Of a DNA stretch of 64,000 bases, positions 1 to 7,955 are shown piece after piece. Positions within the stretch are counted from its first letter, which is position 1, and each line of letters begins with the position of its first letter. This DNA comes from GAS188 sp963713805 (GTDB lineage: Bacteria; Pseudomonadota; Alphaproteobacteria; Rhizobiales; Beijerinckiaceae). Where the stretch lies: assembly GCA_963713805.1 (NCBI GenBank), contig CAVQNF010000001.1, forward strand, positions 85,574 through 149,573, in the 5' to 3' direction. A program made the translations under genes and the position numbers. The notes under the pieces were generated by a model that saw nothing but the letters and a program-made list of their open reading frames with translations, was not told the origin of the DNA and did no database searches.

Positions 1-159
1 GCCCGGCGGCCTCCAACCCTTGAGCGCACCGGCATCATCCAGTACCTCGATCGCAAGCAGGCGATTGTCTCGGCGCGCGATTGCGATGGCGATCACACGA
101 ACGGCTTCGACGGGGCGCCATCGCGGGTAGCCGGTTCGTCGCCTTGAATCGTCGGACAT
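1..159 (-). CDS. NUDIX hydrolase, N-terminal part (cut by window edge)
   Basis: Reading the minus strand from an ATG at 159 gives 53 codons that run off the left edge without a stop. The visible part has the opening of a NUDIX fold: a short lead, then the beta strand VRVIAIAIARRDNRLLAIEV, then DDAG, then KGWRPPG, which is where the first glycines leading into the NUDIX box lie. The box itself is outside the window. The start is supported by an AGGAG a few bases upstream (162-168 region, minus strand). The family hydrolyses nucleoside diphosphates linked to other moieties; the substrate cannot be told from this fragment. It lies downstream of xthA on the same strand and could be co-transcribed with it. 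Family placement is inferred from the strand pattern alone. Confidence 0.6.
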   Translation of the reverse strand, partial: MSDDSRRRTGYPRWRPVEAVRVIAIAIARRDNRLLAIEVLDDAGALKGWRPPG

Positions 160-209
160 GCTCCTGCTCGCGAAGGACGCGTCGCTCGGGATTCGTTTCC
201 GCGGAGCCC

Positions 210-995
210 TTACGCCATGCTGAGTTCCGCGACCACCGGCACATGGTCCGAGGGCTTGTCCCAGCTGCGTGTCTCCTTGTCGATGCGGCAGGAGACGAGC
301 TTGTCGGCGGCCTGAGGCGACAGAAGGAGATGGTCGATGCGGATGCCGTTGTTCTTCTGGAAGGCGCCGGCCTGATAATCCCAGAAGCTGTAGCGTTCCG
401 GCGATTGGTCGCAGGCCCGGAAAGCGTCGGTGAGGCCGAGCGCCAGGAGCCGGCGAAAGGCCGCGCGCGTCTGCGGCAGGAAGAGCGCGTCTGACGTCCA
501 GGCCGCGGGGTCGCGGGCATCAATCGGCTCGGGGATGACGTTGTAGTCGCCGGCGAGCACGAGAGGCTCCTCGAGGCGCAGCAAGGCTGTCGCGCGACGC
601 CGCAGCCGCTCCATGAAGCCGAGCTTATAGGGGTATTTCTCCGTCTGCGGCGGATTGCCGTTCGGCAAATAGATCGAGGCGGCGCGCACCACGCCCTTTC
701 CCGTGGCGAATACGGCTTCCATGTATCGCGCGTGGCTGTCGGCATCATCGCCGTCGAGGCCGCGGATCACCTCGTCCGGGCGCATGCGCGAGAGAATGGC
801 GACGCCGTTGAAGGTCTTCTGGCCGTGTGTCTCCACATGATAGCCCGCGGCCTCGACCTCGAGCCGGGGAAAAGCGTCATCCAGGCATTTCAGCTCCTGC
901 AGGCACACGATGTCAGGCTGAGCCTGCTTGAGCCAACGAAGCAGGTGGACGGCCCTTTGGCGCACCGAATTGACGTTCCACGTCGCGATCAACAT
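210..995 (-). CDS. xthA: Exodeoxyribonuclease III (AP endonuclease)
   Basis: The 261-residue product is full length for bacterial ExoIII, the Mg-dependent 3'-5' exonuclease and AP endonuclease of base-excision repair. Visible active-site blocks are WNVNS (N7), CLQELK (metal ligand E34), the catalytic tyrosine segment ASIYLPNG (Y109), LAGDYNV (D150, N152) and the C-terminal SDHVPV (D250, H251). I start at the ATG at 995, directly behind GGTGAGAGG; the frame is open further upstream but that part has no family similarity. A GNAT gene ends a few bases upstream on the same strand, so the two are probably co-transcribed. Confidence 0.95.
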   Translation of the reverse strand: MLIATWNVNSVRQRAVHLLRWLKQAQPDIVCLQELKCLDDAFPRLEVEAAGYHVETHGQKTFNGVAILSRMRPDEVIRGLDGDDADSHARYMEAVFATGKGVVRAASIYLPNGNPPQTEKYPYKLGFMERLRRRATALLRLEEPLVLAGDYNVIPEPIDARDPAAWTSDALFLPQTRAAFRRLLALGLTDAFRACDQSPERYSFWDYQAGAFQKNNGIRIDHLLLSPQAADKLVSCRIDKETRSWDKPSDHVPVVAELSMA

Positions 996-999
996 CCTC

Positions 1000-1434
1000 T
1001 CACCCCTGCTCGAAGCGCTTGAAGAAATATGTGCATCTGTGATCGGGTGGATAGTCCTCGATGCTGCCGAAGGCCAGATAGCCGTGCCTAAGATAGAATT
1101 GCGGCGCCTGGAAGCTGAATGACAACAGCCACACACCGATGCAGCCGCGTTCTTGCGCCTTTGTCTCGGCTTCCTTGAGGAGAGCGCTACCGAGGCCTCG
1201 GCCGCGATGCGCCGCTGGCACGAAGAGCAGGTCCACGAAGAGCCAGCGCCAATAGCTCACGCCCCACAGCCCGCCGATGATGGCGTTCGCACCAGGCTCC
1301 TTCAGCAAAATTGCCAAGGGCGAGACCGGATCGGGAAACCCCGTGCGCTCATCGTTAAAGGCGTCGAGCAGCCTGAAGATCGCCTGGCGGTGCTCGGGCA
1401 GGGGTCGATCGAGCGTGACGATCTCGGGGGTCAT
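1000..1434 (-). CDS. GNAT family N-acetyltransferase
   Basis: A 144-residue single-domain GNAT protein. The acetyl-CoA pyrophosphate-binding loop is seen as HRGRGLGSALL (residues 76-86), followed by the alpha4 region with FYLRHGY (about 113-119), the usual C-terminal tyrosine segment of the fold. The acceptor substrate is unknown. The ATG at 1434 is chosen; a TTG five codons upstream is possible and neither has a strong ribosome-binding site. The stop lies 4 bases before the xthA start on the same strand, which suggests translational coupling. Confidence 0.85.
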   Translation of the reverse strand: MTPEIVTLDRPLPEHRQAIFRLLDAFNDERTGFPDPVSPLAILLKEPGANAIIGGLWGVSYWRWLFVDLLFVPAAHRGRGLGSALLKEAETKAQERGCIGVWLLSFSFQAPQFYLRHGYLAFGSIEDYPPDHRCTYFFKRFEQG

Positions 1435-1539
1435 TTTGCAAGCAACCAAGGCATCAGCGTTTCGATCCTGACCTTCGCTGTCGCGATGCGCATGTGTCCA
1501 CTCCTTTGAGCTCGAGGACCCTCGTCCGTAGCGGGCCGT

Positions 1540-2281
1540 TCAGCCCTTGAGAAGCTTCCTGGCTTCGGCGAGCCATCGGGCATTTCGTTTGCGCACGAAA
1601 GGGGGGCTCCGATCGCCACGTTTCACGACTTCCGCGGCGATCGAAAGAGCTTCCGTCCTCCGGCCGTCCTTCTTCAAGAGGTGAGCAAGCCGAAGCGTCG
1701 GTTCGAGGCCCGGATAGCTGTTCGCAAGCGCTCTGTATTCCTTTTCAGCCTCATCGGACCGACCTGCCTCGTCCAATGAGCGAGCGTAGACGAGATGCGC
1801 CTCGGCTTGGTTGTAGTCCGGCCAGCGGCGCTTGAGCTCGTCCAGAGTCGCGAGCGCCTGGTCGGGCCTGCCGAGCGCGAGCTCGCCTCGCGCCTTTCCA
1901 GTGAAGAACATGGGTTCGTCGCCATGGGGTTCATCCGACGATCCCGCTGAAGAGAGCGACGGCCTCATCAGGCTTGCCGATCGCGAGGCATTCCTCGGCG
2001 AGCGCCGCGCGATTGGCGATCGTTTCAGCGACCTCGACGGCCTCCTTCAAGGCCCGGTATCGCTTCGTCGGGTCGAGCGCCTTCGCGATTTGGCGTTCAG
2101 TCTTCCGTCCGCTCGCGCTGCCTCGCCATGCCGGAAGGAGCTCGACGAGAACATAGGCGGCGGCTCCGAAGCCCGGCAGCAACAGCACCACATAGGCCCA
2201 GGGCCAGAAGCGGCCGGACTTCGCGGCGTGCACGATGAGAAGGACATCGAGCAGGAAAAGCAGCGAGCCGATGGCAGGCAT
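1540..2281 (-). pseudogene. TPR-repeat inner-membrane protein, frameshifted
   Basis: Two overlapping minus-strand frames together give one recognisable protein of about 245 residues. The first half starts at the ATG at 2281 (GAGGGG just upstream). It has two hydrophobic segments (about residues 4-18 and 25-45), then a helical region, and stops at 1931 after ALFSGIVG. The second half continues in another frame from about 1955 with tetratricopeptide-like helices (GELALGRPDQALATLDELK, then YARSLDEAGRSDEAEKEY) to the stop at 1540. A one-base indel between about 1931 and 1955 explains the break. Such proteins are common and uncharacterised in Rhizobiales; membrane-anchored TPR scaffolding is an inference. 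It may be a true frameshift or a sequence error. Confidence 0.7.
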
Positions 2282-2416
2282 AGAGAGCCCCTCTATCTCA
2301 GCGAAGAGAATTTCAGGATGATCGCCCCGAATGCGATCCTGATGCGTCATTTTGCGACGCTCGACAAGCTGATCTCTGACCCCGTTAGCGCCGCCGCAAA
2401 GGCGGCCAATGACGCT

Positions 2417-3760
2417 CTAATTGAGGCTCGGCGAATCCGGCCGCCTGCCGAAGATTCCATAAGGCCGGAAGATGAACAAGATCGCGAGCAGCGAATACAC
2501 GGCTAGATCGCGCGAATCGACACTGAACAGCGCCGACCATGCCGCTTCGCTGAATGCCAGGATGATCCCGCCCGCGAACGCCGCGCCGATAGAGCCGATG
2601 CCGCCGAGCACGGCACCGACGAGCGCCTTCAGGCCGAGCGTAAATCCGTAGGCATAGCCGGTCTGTCCGAAATGCACCGTAAGCACATAGCCCGAGAGAC
2701 CGGCGAGCGCGGCCGCGATCGCAAAGCTCTTGGTGAACACGCGGTCACGATCGATGCCGAACATCGAGGCCGCGATGTCGTCTTGGGAGACCGCTCGCCA
2801 GGCGCGCCCGAACGCCGACCAGCGCTGATAGGCGAGAAGGCTCAACGCTCCGATGAGCCCGATCGCCGCGGAAAGCATCTGCATCGGCGTCACCGTCACG
2901 ACGAAGTTCTGGGCCCTGACGAGGGCGATCGGCGAAGCCAATAGCGGGGGCGCCCAAATCAGCGAATGCGGGATCGTGAGGCGCGAATATTCAGCGAGCG
3001 CGAGCATCAGGCCGACGGTCGCGATCACGACGGCCTGCCCCTTCGCCCGCAATGCCGGGAGCACGGCGAAGCGGCCGGCCGCGATTCCATAGGAGGCGCT
3101 GACGCCGAGTGCCAGGACGAACCCTGTCGCGAGCGCAAAGGGTGAGCCCGCAACCGCGCCGAGCGCCAAGCCGGTCAGGGTCGCATAGCCCCCGAGCGCG
3201 GCAAGATCGCCGAAGCCGAACACCACGCGCCCGACAAGGCCGTGGATCAGCGCGTATGAAGAAGCAAGCAAGCCATAGATGGCGGCCGAGGGCAGGGCGG
3301 CAACGAGCTGTTGCAGCGCCAAGGCGAGAGGCGCGGGGAGGAGCACGAGCGACGCCGCTCCTGCCGCCCCCGGATCAGGGGGTGGCTCGCCGGGCGTCTC
3401 CAGATAGAAACGCCGCAGGAAGAGGATCTGCGCCTCGCCGAGCGGGCCTTGCGACGTGTCGATGCCGCTGAGGATATCGCGGCCCGCTTCTTGTCCAGCG
3501 TCGCCGAAGCGGCAGAGCACATGGCGCAATTGTGGATGTCCCTCGGCCTCGATCCAATAGTCGACGCGAACCGAATTGGCGATCTCGCCCGCGGCGCTGC
3601 GCAGGATGGTGATCTTGGCATCCTGAGGTTCGATGGCGGCGACCGCGCTGCGGCACTCTCTCGCATGGCTCTCGTCGACGAGTGTCGCGCATGCCCCCGC
3701 CAGGAGGGCGCCAATCGCCGCTACGATGGCGCAGGCCGCTCGCGAGCTTCGCGGCGTCAT
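2417..3760 (-). CDS. LivH-type branched-chain amino acid ABC permease with N-terminal extracytoplasmic domain
   Basis: The C-terminal ~285 residues are a LivH-family permease: eight or more hydrophobic segments, the PSAAIYGLLASSYALIHGL entry helix, FGFGDLAALGGYATL, SQDDIAASMFGID (the EAA-like coupling loop that contacts the ATPase) and the GAVLGGIGSIGAAFAGG helix. The unusual part is the first ~150 residues: a lipoprotein-like signal (GALLAGACATL), then a soluble Cys-containing domain (ECRSAV; LCRF) before the first permease helix. Length is about 447 residues against about 290 for ordinary LivH. I use the ATG at 3760, which gives the signal sequence directly. No partner LivM, LivF or LivG is adjacent; hemB follows upstream on the same strand. 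Confidence 0.85.
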   Translation of the reverse strand: MTPRSSRAACAIVAAIGALLAGACATLVDESHARECRSAVAAIEPQDAKITILRSAAGEIANSVRVDYWIEAEGHPQLRHVLCRFGDAGQEAGRDILSGIDTSQGPLGEAQILFLRRFYLETPGEPPPDPGAAGAASLVLLPAPLALALQQLVAALPSAAIYGLLASSYALIHGLVGRVVFGFGDLAALGGYATLTGLALGAVAGSPFALATGFVLALGVSASYGIAAGRFAVLPALRAKGQAVVIATVGLMLALAEYSRLTIPHSLIWAPPLLASPIALVRAQNFVVTVTPMQMLSAAIGLIGALSLLAYQRWSAFGRAWRAVSQDDIAASMFGIDRDRVFTKSFAIAAALAGLSGYVLTVHFGQTGYAYGFTLGLKALVGAVLGGIGSIGAAFAGGIILAFSEAAWSALFSVDSRDLAVYSLLAILFIFRPYGIFGRRPDSPSLN

Positions 3761-3839
3761 GCCGACGCACCAGGGCCGGGCGCGAGCTTGGGGGAGCGCG
3801 AGCCTCACCCGTGAAAAATAGGGCGCGGGCAATCCGGGC

Positions 3840-4901
3840 TCATCGGCCCGTTCGCAAGATCCGCGCGACGCGAGGCGCGAAATAGGTGAGCACGCCATCG
3901 GCGCCGGCTCGTTTGAAGGCGATGAGGCTCTCCATCATGACGCGCTCGCCGTCGAGCCAGCCGTTCGCCGCCGCCGCGGTGAGCATCGCGTATTCGCCCG
4001 AGACCTGATAGGCGAAGGTCGGCATTCCGAAGGCCTCCTTCACGCGATTGACGACATCGAGATAGGGCATGCCCGGCTTTATCATGACGCTGTCGGCGCC
4101 TTCCTCGATATCGAGCGCGACCTCGCGCAACGCCTCGTCGCCATTGGCCGGGTCCATCTGGTAGGTTGCCTTGTCCCCGATCAGCGTCTTCGAGGAACCG
4201 AGCGCGTCGCGAAACGGCCCGTAAAAGGCGGATGCGTATTTGGCCGCATAGGCCATGATCTGCACGCGGTCGAAGCCATTCGCATCGAGAGCGCGGCGAA
4301 TGGCGCCGACGCGGCCATCCATCATGTCGGAGGGCGCGATGATGTCGCATCCGGCTTGCGCCTGGACGAGGGCCTGCCGCACCAGCACGGCGACCGTCTC
4401 ATCGTTCACGATCTCCTCGCCCCGCAACAATCCGTCATGTCCATGGCTGGTGTACGGGTCGAGCGCGACGTCGGTCATCACGCCGATTTCGGGAACCTTA
4501 TTCTTGATGGCGGCGATCGCGCGGCAGACGAGATTATTGTCCTTCACGGCTTCCGAGCCGTCCTCGTCGCGTAGCGAGCCTTCGACATTCGGAAACAGGG
4601 CCACTGCGGGAATGCCGAGCTTCGCCGCGGCTTCCACCTCGCGCAGGAGTTCGTCGATCGACAGGCGCTCGACACCGGGCATCGAGGCGACGGGCTCGCG
4701 CCGCCTTTTGCCCTCGATGACGAACACCGGCCAGATGAGATCACTCACGGTCAGGACATGCTCCCGCACCAGGCGGCGAGACCAGTCGGTTCGGCGATTG
4801 CGCCGCATGCGCGTCCCAAGGTCGAGCAATGTCGAGGAAGCCGTGCCGGCTTTGCGGCCGTGGCGTTCAGGCGTGGCTCCCAACCGCAACTGCATGTTCA
4901 T
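3840..4901 (-). CDS. hemB: Delta-aminolevulinic acid dehydratase (porphobilinogen synthase)
   Basis: HemB condenses two 5-aminolevulinate molecules to porphobilinogen in tetrapyrrole synthesis. The 353-residue product is full length. The two Schiff-base lysines are present: K221 in MAYAAKYASAF and K275 in SVMIKPGMPY. The metal segment reads DVALDPYTSHGHDG (144-157), with Asp/Ala where zinc enzymes have cysteines, which marks the magnesium-type, zinc-independent class usual in alphaproteobacteria. Start ATG at 4901; a second ATG two codons on is possible. GAGGATG lies upstream. It is transcribed toward the LivH-like permease gene. Confidence 0.96.
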   Translation of the reverse strand: MNMQLRLGATPERHGRKAGTASSTLLDLGTRMRRNRRTDWSRRLVREHVLTVSDLIWPVFVIEGKRRREPVASMPGVERLSIDELLREVEAAAKLGIPAVALFPNVEGSLRDEDGSEAVKDNNLVCRAIAAIKNKVPEIGVMTDVALDPYTSHGHDGLLRGEEIVNDETVAVLVRQALVQAQAGCDIIAPSDMMDGRVGAIRRALDANGFDRVQIMAYAAKYASAFYGPFRDALGSSKTLIGDKATYQMDPANGDEALREVALDIEEGADSVMIKPGMPYLDVVNRVKEAFGMPTFAYQVSGEYAMLTAAAANGWLDGERVMMESLIAFKRAGADGVLTYFAPRVARILRTGR

Positions 4902-5213
4902 CGCGCATCATCCTCGACAAGCGGCTCCACGAGGCCTGAGTAGTCGAGTTGGCGAAGGGGTGCAAGAAATTGGCGGACTGCGGGTGCCGCAAGGGAAGGG
5001 CGCGAGAATGCCAGCATAGCATCTGAGAGGCTATCATTCTCTCCGGCGTCGGCTTTGAACCGTCTGGCCAAGGCAAGTTCGTCGGCGATTTCTACGAGGT
5101 CTCGCTCGCCTCGCTATCGGGCCAAAAAAAGGACACCACACAAGATTTCAGCTTGCGACCGACCTTGATCCCCAAAGGATTCCAAAGGCCGGATGGATCG
5201 ACACTTTGCTATC
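4902..5213. other. Intergenic region between hemB and hicAB
   Basis: About 310 bases between the divergent hemB and hicA starts. I see no reading frame with family similarity on either strand and no RNA gene. Its right end runs into the palindromic hicAB control site. It must hold the hemB promoter, but I cannot place it with confidence. Confidence 0.4.
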
Positions 5214-5231
5214 GTGTGTATAAATACACAC
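5214..5231 (+). promoter_or_regulatory. Palindromic operator/-10 region of hicAB
   Basis: A perfect inverted repeat GTGTGTA-TAAA-TACACAC (7-base arms, 4-base centre) lies directly before the hicA ATG at 5234. Its centre forms a TATAAA-like -10 box. HicB antitoxins of this type carry a C-terminal ribbon-helix-helix domain and repress their own promoter at such palindromes, so this is the probable autoregulation site. The symmetry is seen; the function is inferred. Confidence 0.6.
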
Positions 5232-5233
5232 AC

Positions 5234-5423
5234 ATGGATAGCCGGACGATCCTTAAAGCTCTCAAGGCGGACGGCTGGATGCTGAAGCGTGTGACGGGAA
5301 GCCATCACCACTACAAGCATCCGATCAAGTCCGGCATCGTGACGGTTCCCCATCCGAAGAAGGACATCCCGCTCGGAACCCTAAAAGAGCGTGGAGAAGC
5401 AAGCCCGGCTGAAATTGAGGTGA
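5234..5423 (+). pseudogene. hicA: HicA mRNA interferase toxin, frameshifted into hicB
   Basis: HicA toxins are ~60-residue RNA-binding-fold ribonucleases that cleave mRNA. The start MDSRTILKALKADGW, the catalytic GSHHHYKHP and the IPLGTLK segment match the family. The frame then shifts at an AAAA run (5383-5386). With one A fewer it would read KSVEKQARLKLR and stop at the TGA at 5421-5423, a normal HicA end. As written, the frame instead stays open and passes straight into HicB, giving a 226-codon joint frame from the TTG-type start at 5153 (199 codons from the hicA ATG). The ATG at 5234 follows the palindromic operator. Either a real A insertion has inactivated or fused the toxin, or the run is miscalled. 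Confidence 0.75.
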
Positions 5424-5428
5424 CCCCC

Positions 5429-5833
5429 ATGCGCCATTACATCGCCCTCATCCACAAGGACCCTAAGAGCGATTTCGGTGTTTCCTTTCCGGACTTTCCT
5501 GGTTGCGTGACCGCGGGATCGACACTCGAGGAGGCTGCTTCCATGGCCGCCGAAGCCCTTGCCGGACACGTCGCCTTGATGGTCGAGGAGGGCCTGGAGG
5601 TTCCGGAGCCGACGCCGCTCGATGCAATTCGCAAAAACCGGGAAAATCGCTCTGGCGTGCCTGTGCTCGTTCCCGAGCCGCGGACGAAGATCGGAAAGGC
5701 CATGCGCGTGAATATCACGATGCCCTCCGATGTTCTGGAATCCATCGACCAATTCGCTGACGCGCACGGCTTCAACCGATCGGGCTTCCTCGTCCATGCG
5801 GCAAAGAAGGTGATGGAAACCGAAAGCACCTGA
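5429..5833 (+). CDS. hicB: HicB antitoxin with RHH DNA-binding domain
   Basis: A 134-residue HicB. Residues 1-70 form the partially degraded RNase-H-like HicB fold (FGVSFPDFPGCVTAGSTLEE, then AAEALAGHVALMVEEG), which blocks HicA. The last ~45 residues form a ribbon-helix-helix domain (MRVNITMPSDVLESIDQFA, then FNRSGFLVHAAKK) that should bind the palindrome at 5214-5231. The ATG at 5429 lies 5 bases after the expected hicA stop. In the present sequence the upstream hicA frame reads into this gene without interruption. Confidence 0.9.
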   Translation: MRHYIALIHKDPKSDFGVSFPDFPGCVTAGSTLEEAASMAAEALAGHVALMVEEGLEVPEPTPLDAIRKNRENRSGVPVLVPEPRTKIGKAMRVNITMPSDVLESIDQFADAHGFNRSGFLVHAAKKVMETEST

Positions 5834-5917
5834 GCGCAAGTCAGGATACGATCTTCTCAAAGATACGGATGGATTCGACGGGCGTAGAGCGGCGTCCCTC
5901 TCCTTGCTGGAGGGCGT

Positions 5918-7162
5918 TCACTCCCATTCGTCGAGGAAAAAGGCGCGGCAGGCATCGCCCGCCTTCGCGGCCGCCGCATGGGCTTCCCGCAGGAGCAAGG
6001 CCTCCGAGCGAGCGAAGACGCCCATCATCGAGGAATCCTGGCGCGCGAAGGGCACGACCTTCGGAAGAGGGACGTCGTGCTCGACCCTGGACCGCAGATA
6101 ATCCTGCCTTTCATCGTTTTCGGCCACGTCCGCACCGAGGATGGCTGGGCGCGTGGGATCCGCTCCGGCGTCCGGATCGCCGAGGAGACCGCGAATGAGA
6201 GGGCGAAGGAAGATCAGCGCACAAACCATTGAAGAAACCGGATTTCCTGGAAAACCAAGCACCCTCGTCCCGCCCAGAAGTCCCTGCATGAGCGGCTTTC
6301 CCGGCCGCATCGCGATGCGCCAGAAGCCGAGCTTCATTCCGGAGCGCGTCAAGGCCTCCTGGACGAGATCATGGTCCCCGACGGAGGCGCCGCCGAGCGT
6401 CACGAGAATGTCGGCATTGAGCTCTCGCGCCTTGTCGATCGCGGCGCGCGTCTCGGCAAGGTCGTCGGGCGCGATGCCGAGGTCGATCGCCTCCCCTCCG
6501 GCCGAGCGCCCCATGGCGGCGACCGCATAGCTGTTCGAGGCGATGATCTGGCCCACACGAAGCTCTTCGCCGGGACGCGCCAATTCGTCGCCCGTGGCGA
6601 GGATGGCGACCCGTGGGCGGCGCCTCACCGGCACATGGGAAAAGCCGGCCGCGGCCGCGAGCGCAAGATCACGCGCCGTGATGAGGCGGGAAGCTTTCAA
6701 GAGCACTTCGCCGGCCGCGAAGTCGAGCCCCGCGGGGCGCACATAGCGGCCAGCGGCAGCGGCGAGGCTCACCGTCACCTTCCCATCACCTCCCGGAACC
6801 GCATTCTCCTGGATCACGATCGCATCGGCTCCCTTGGGGATGGGAGCGCCGGTGAAGATGCGCACCGCTTGGCCGGGGCCGAGCTCGCCTTCGAAAGCAT
6901 GGCCCGCCGCGCTCATGCCGATGAGGCTGAGCGTCGTGGGGGGCGAGGCGACATCGGCTGCCCTTACCGCATACCCATCCATGGCGGACGCCGAAAACGG
7001 CGGCTGGTCTCGCGAGGCCACGAGGTTCTCGGCGAGCGTGCGGCGATGGGCTTCGCCGAGCGGCACGCGCTCGGAAGGCAGCGGTTCTTTGGCGGTCGCG
7101 AGAATTCGCGCGAGTGCCTCGGAGACGGGCAGAAGCGGATCCTTGTTCATGCTGGGCTTCAT
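5918..7162 (-). CDS. moeA: Molybdopterin molybdenumtransferase
   Basis: MoeA inserts molybdate into adenylylated molybdopterin, the last common step of molybdenum cofactor synthesis. The 414-residue protein is complete. It shows the N-terminal segment SASAMDGYAVRAAD, the FTGAPIPKGADAIVIQEN region, and the MPT-binding MogA-like domain with ATGDEL and TLGGASVGDHD. The substrate loop RPGKPLMQG and the LGFPGNPVSSM segment follow. The ATG at 7162 is used; MNKDP four codons on is an alternative. Molybdenum hydroxylase genes, although broken, occur at 58-63 kb in this window, so a use for the cofactor is near by. Confidence 0.95.
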   Translation of the reverse strand: MKPSMNKDPLLPVSEALARILATAKEPLPSERVPLGEAHRRTLAENLVASRDQPPFSASAMDGYAVRAADVASPPTTLSLIGMSAAGHAFEGELGPGQAVRIFTGAPIPKGADAIVIQENAVPGGDGKVTVSLAAAAGRYVRPAGLDFAAGEVLLKASRLITARDLALAAAAGFSHVPVRRRPRVAILATGDELARPGEELRVGQIIASNSYAVAAMGRSAGGEAIDLGIAPDDLAETRAAIDKARELNADILVTLGGASVGDHDLVQEALTRSGMKLGFWRIAMRPGKPLMQGLLGGTRVLGFPGNPVSSMVCALIFLRPLIRGLLGDPDAGADPTRPAILGADVAENDERQDYLRSRVEHDVPLPKVVPFARQDSSMMGVFARSEALLLREAHAAAAKAGDACRAFFLDEWE

Positions 7163-7191
7163 ATCATCGAGATCACTGCTCTGTCGTCATC

Positions 7192-7262
7192 TCTTGGCCT
7201 GATTTGTTCTTGGCCCGATTGTTCTTGGCCTGATTTCGTTTTTGCCGGGGTTGTTCTCGGCC
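7192..7262. repeat. Short tandem repeat upstream of moeA
   Basis: Three near-perfect copies of a ~15-base unit built on TTCTTGGCCYGATT (7192-7204, 7207-7220, 7221-7235) are followed by a degenerate copy near 7251-7262. They lie in the moeA/GlcG-like divergent gap. Function unknown; slipped-strand variation or repeated protein-binding sites are both possible. Confidence 0.6.
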
Positions 7263-7410
7263 TCGTTCGTTCCGGCAAGGTTCGGCGGCGCCACCATTCA
7301 CATAATCGCGAGATTGGCCAATCTCGGCCTCGCGTCGCTATGCGCAACTGCGCCGCTGCTGCAATCTCGCGATCTTAGCCACGGCACAACGGCAATTGGA
7401 GCAAGTGAGA

Positions 7411-7939
7411 ATGCGTTACCTTGTCTTGGCCAGCAGCATGGCCGCCTTGATCGCGATGAGCGGCGTCGCTGGCGCGCAGAGCCAGCCCAATCCCCTCGAC
7501 ATGATCCCCGATAAGATGCCTTTCGACGTTCCCTATGGCGCGCCGATCGGCATCGATCGCGCCAAGGCCGTGATCGCCGCGGCGGCCGAGGAAGCCAAGA
7601 AGCACGGCTGGAAGCTGAATATCGCGGTGGTCGATTCCGGGCGGCAATCTCGTTGCCTTCGAACGCATGGACGGCGCGCAGCTCGCGTCGATCGCCATTT
7701 CCGAGCACAAGGCCCGCACCGCCGTCACTTTTCGCCGCGAGACGAAAGCCATTGAATTGGGCATCCAGAGTGGCCTGAACTATCTCACGACTCTCGACGG
7801 CGTGATCGGCTCGCGCGGCGGCATTCCGCTCGTGGAGAACGGCGCGATCGTCGGGGCGATCGGCTGCTCGGGCGGAACGGGTTCGCAGGACGAGGTCGGT
7901 GCCAAGGCTGGCGCCGCGATCACCAACAAGGGAACGTAG
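7411..7939 (+). pseudogene. Secreted GlcG/HbpS-family heme-binding-like protein, frameshifted
   Basis: The ATG at 7411 follows GGAG/GTGAGA and opens a Sec signal peptide (LVLASSMAALIAMSGVAGAQ). The mature part has the family start GIDRAKAVIAAAAEEAKKHG and LNIAVVDSG. At 7639-7641 a GGG run shifts the frame. Dropping one G gives the expected DSGGNLVAFERMDGA, and the other frame continues with SEHKARTAVTFRRET, GVIGSRGGIPLVENG and GAIGCSGGTGSQDE to the stop at 7939. The family includes heme-binding HbpS and the glycolate-locus protein GlcG; the ligand here is unknown. The gene is convergent with moaC and divergent from moeA. Confidence 0.75.
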
Positions 7940-7955
7940 CCGACGCGCGTCGGCT

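Noticed and set aside
1..209. Plus-strand frame 1-147 at the left edge
   Set aside because: It lacks a start and family similarity, whereas the minus strand in the same place reads as a NUDIX N-terminus with a good ribosome-binding site.
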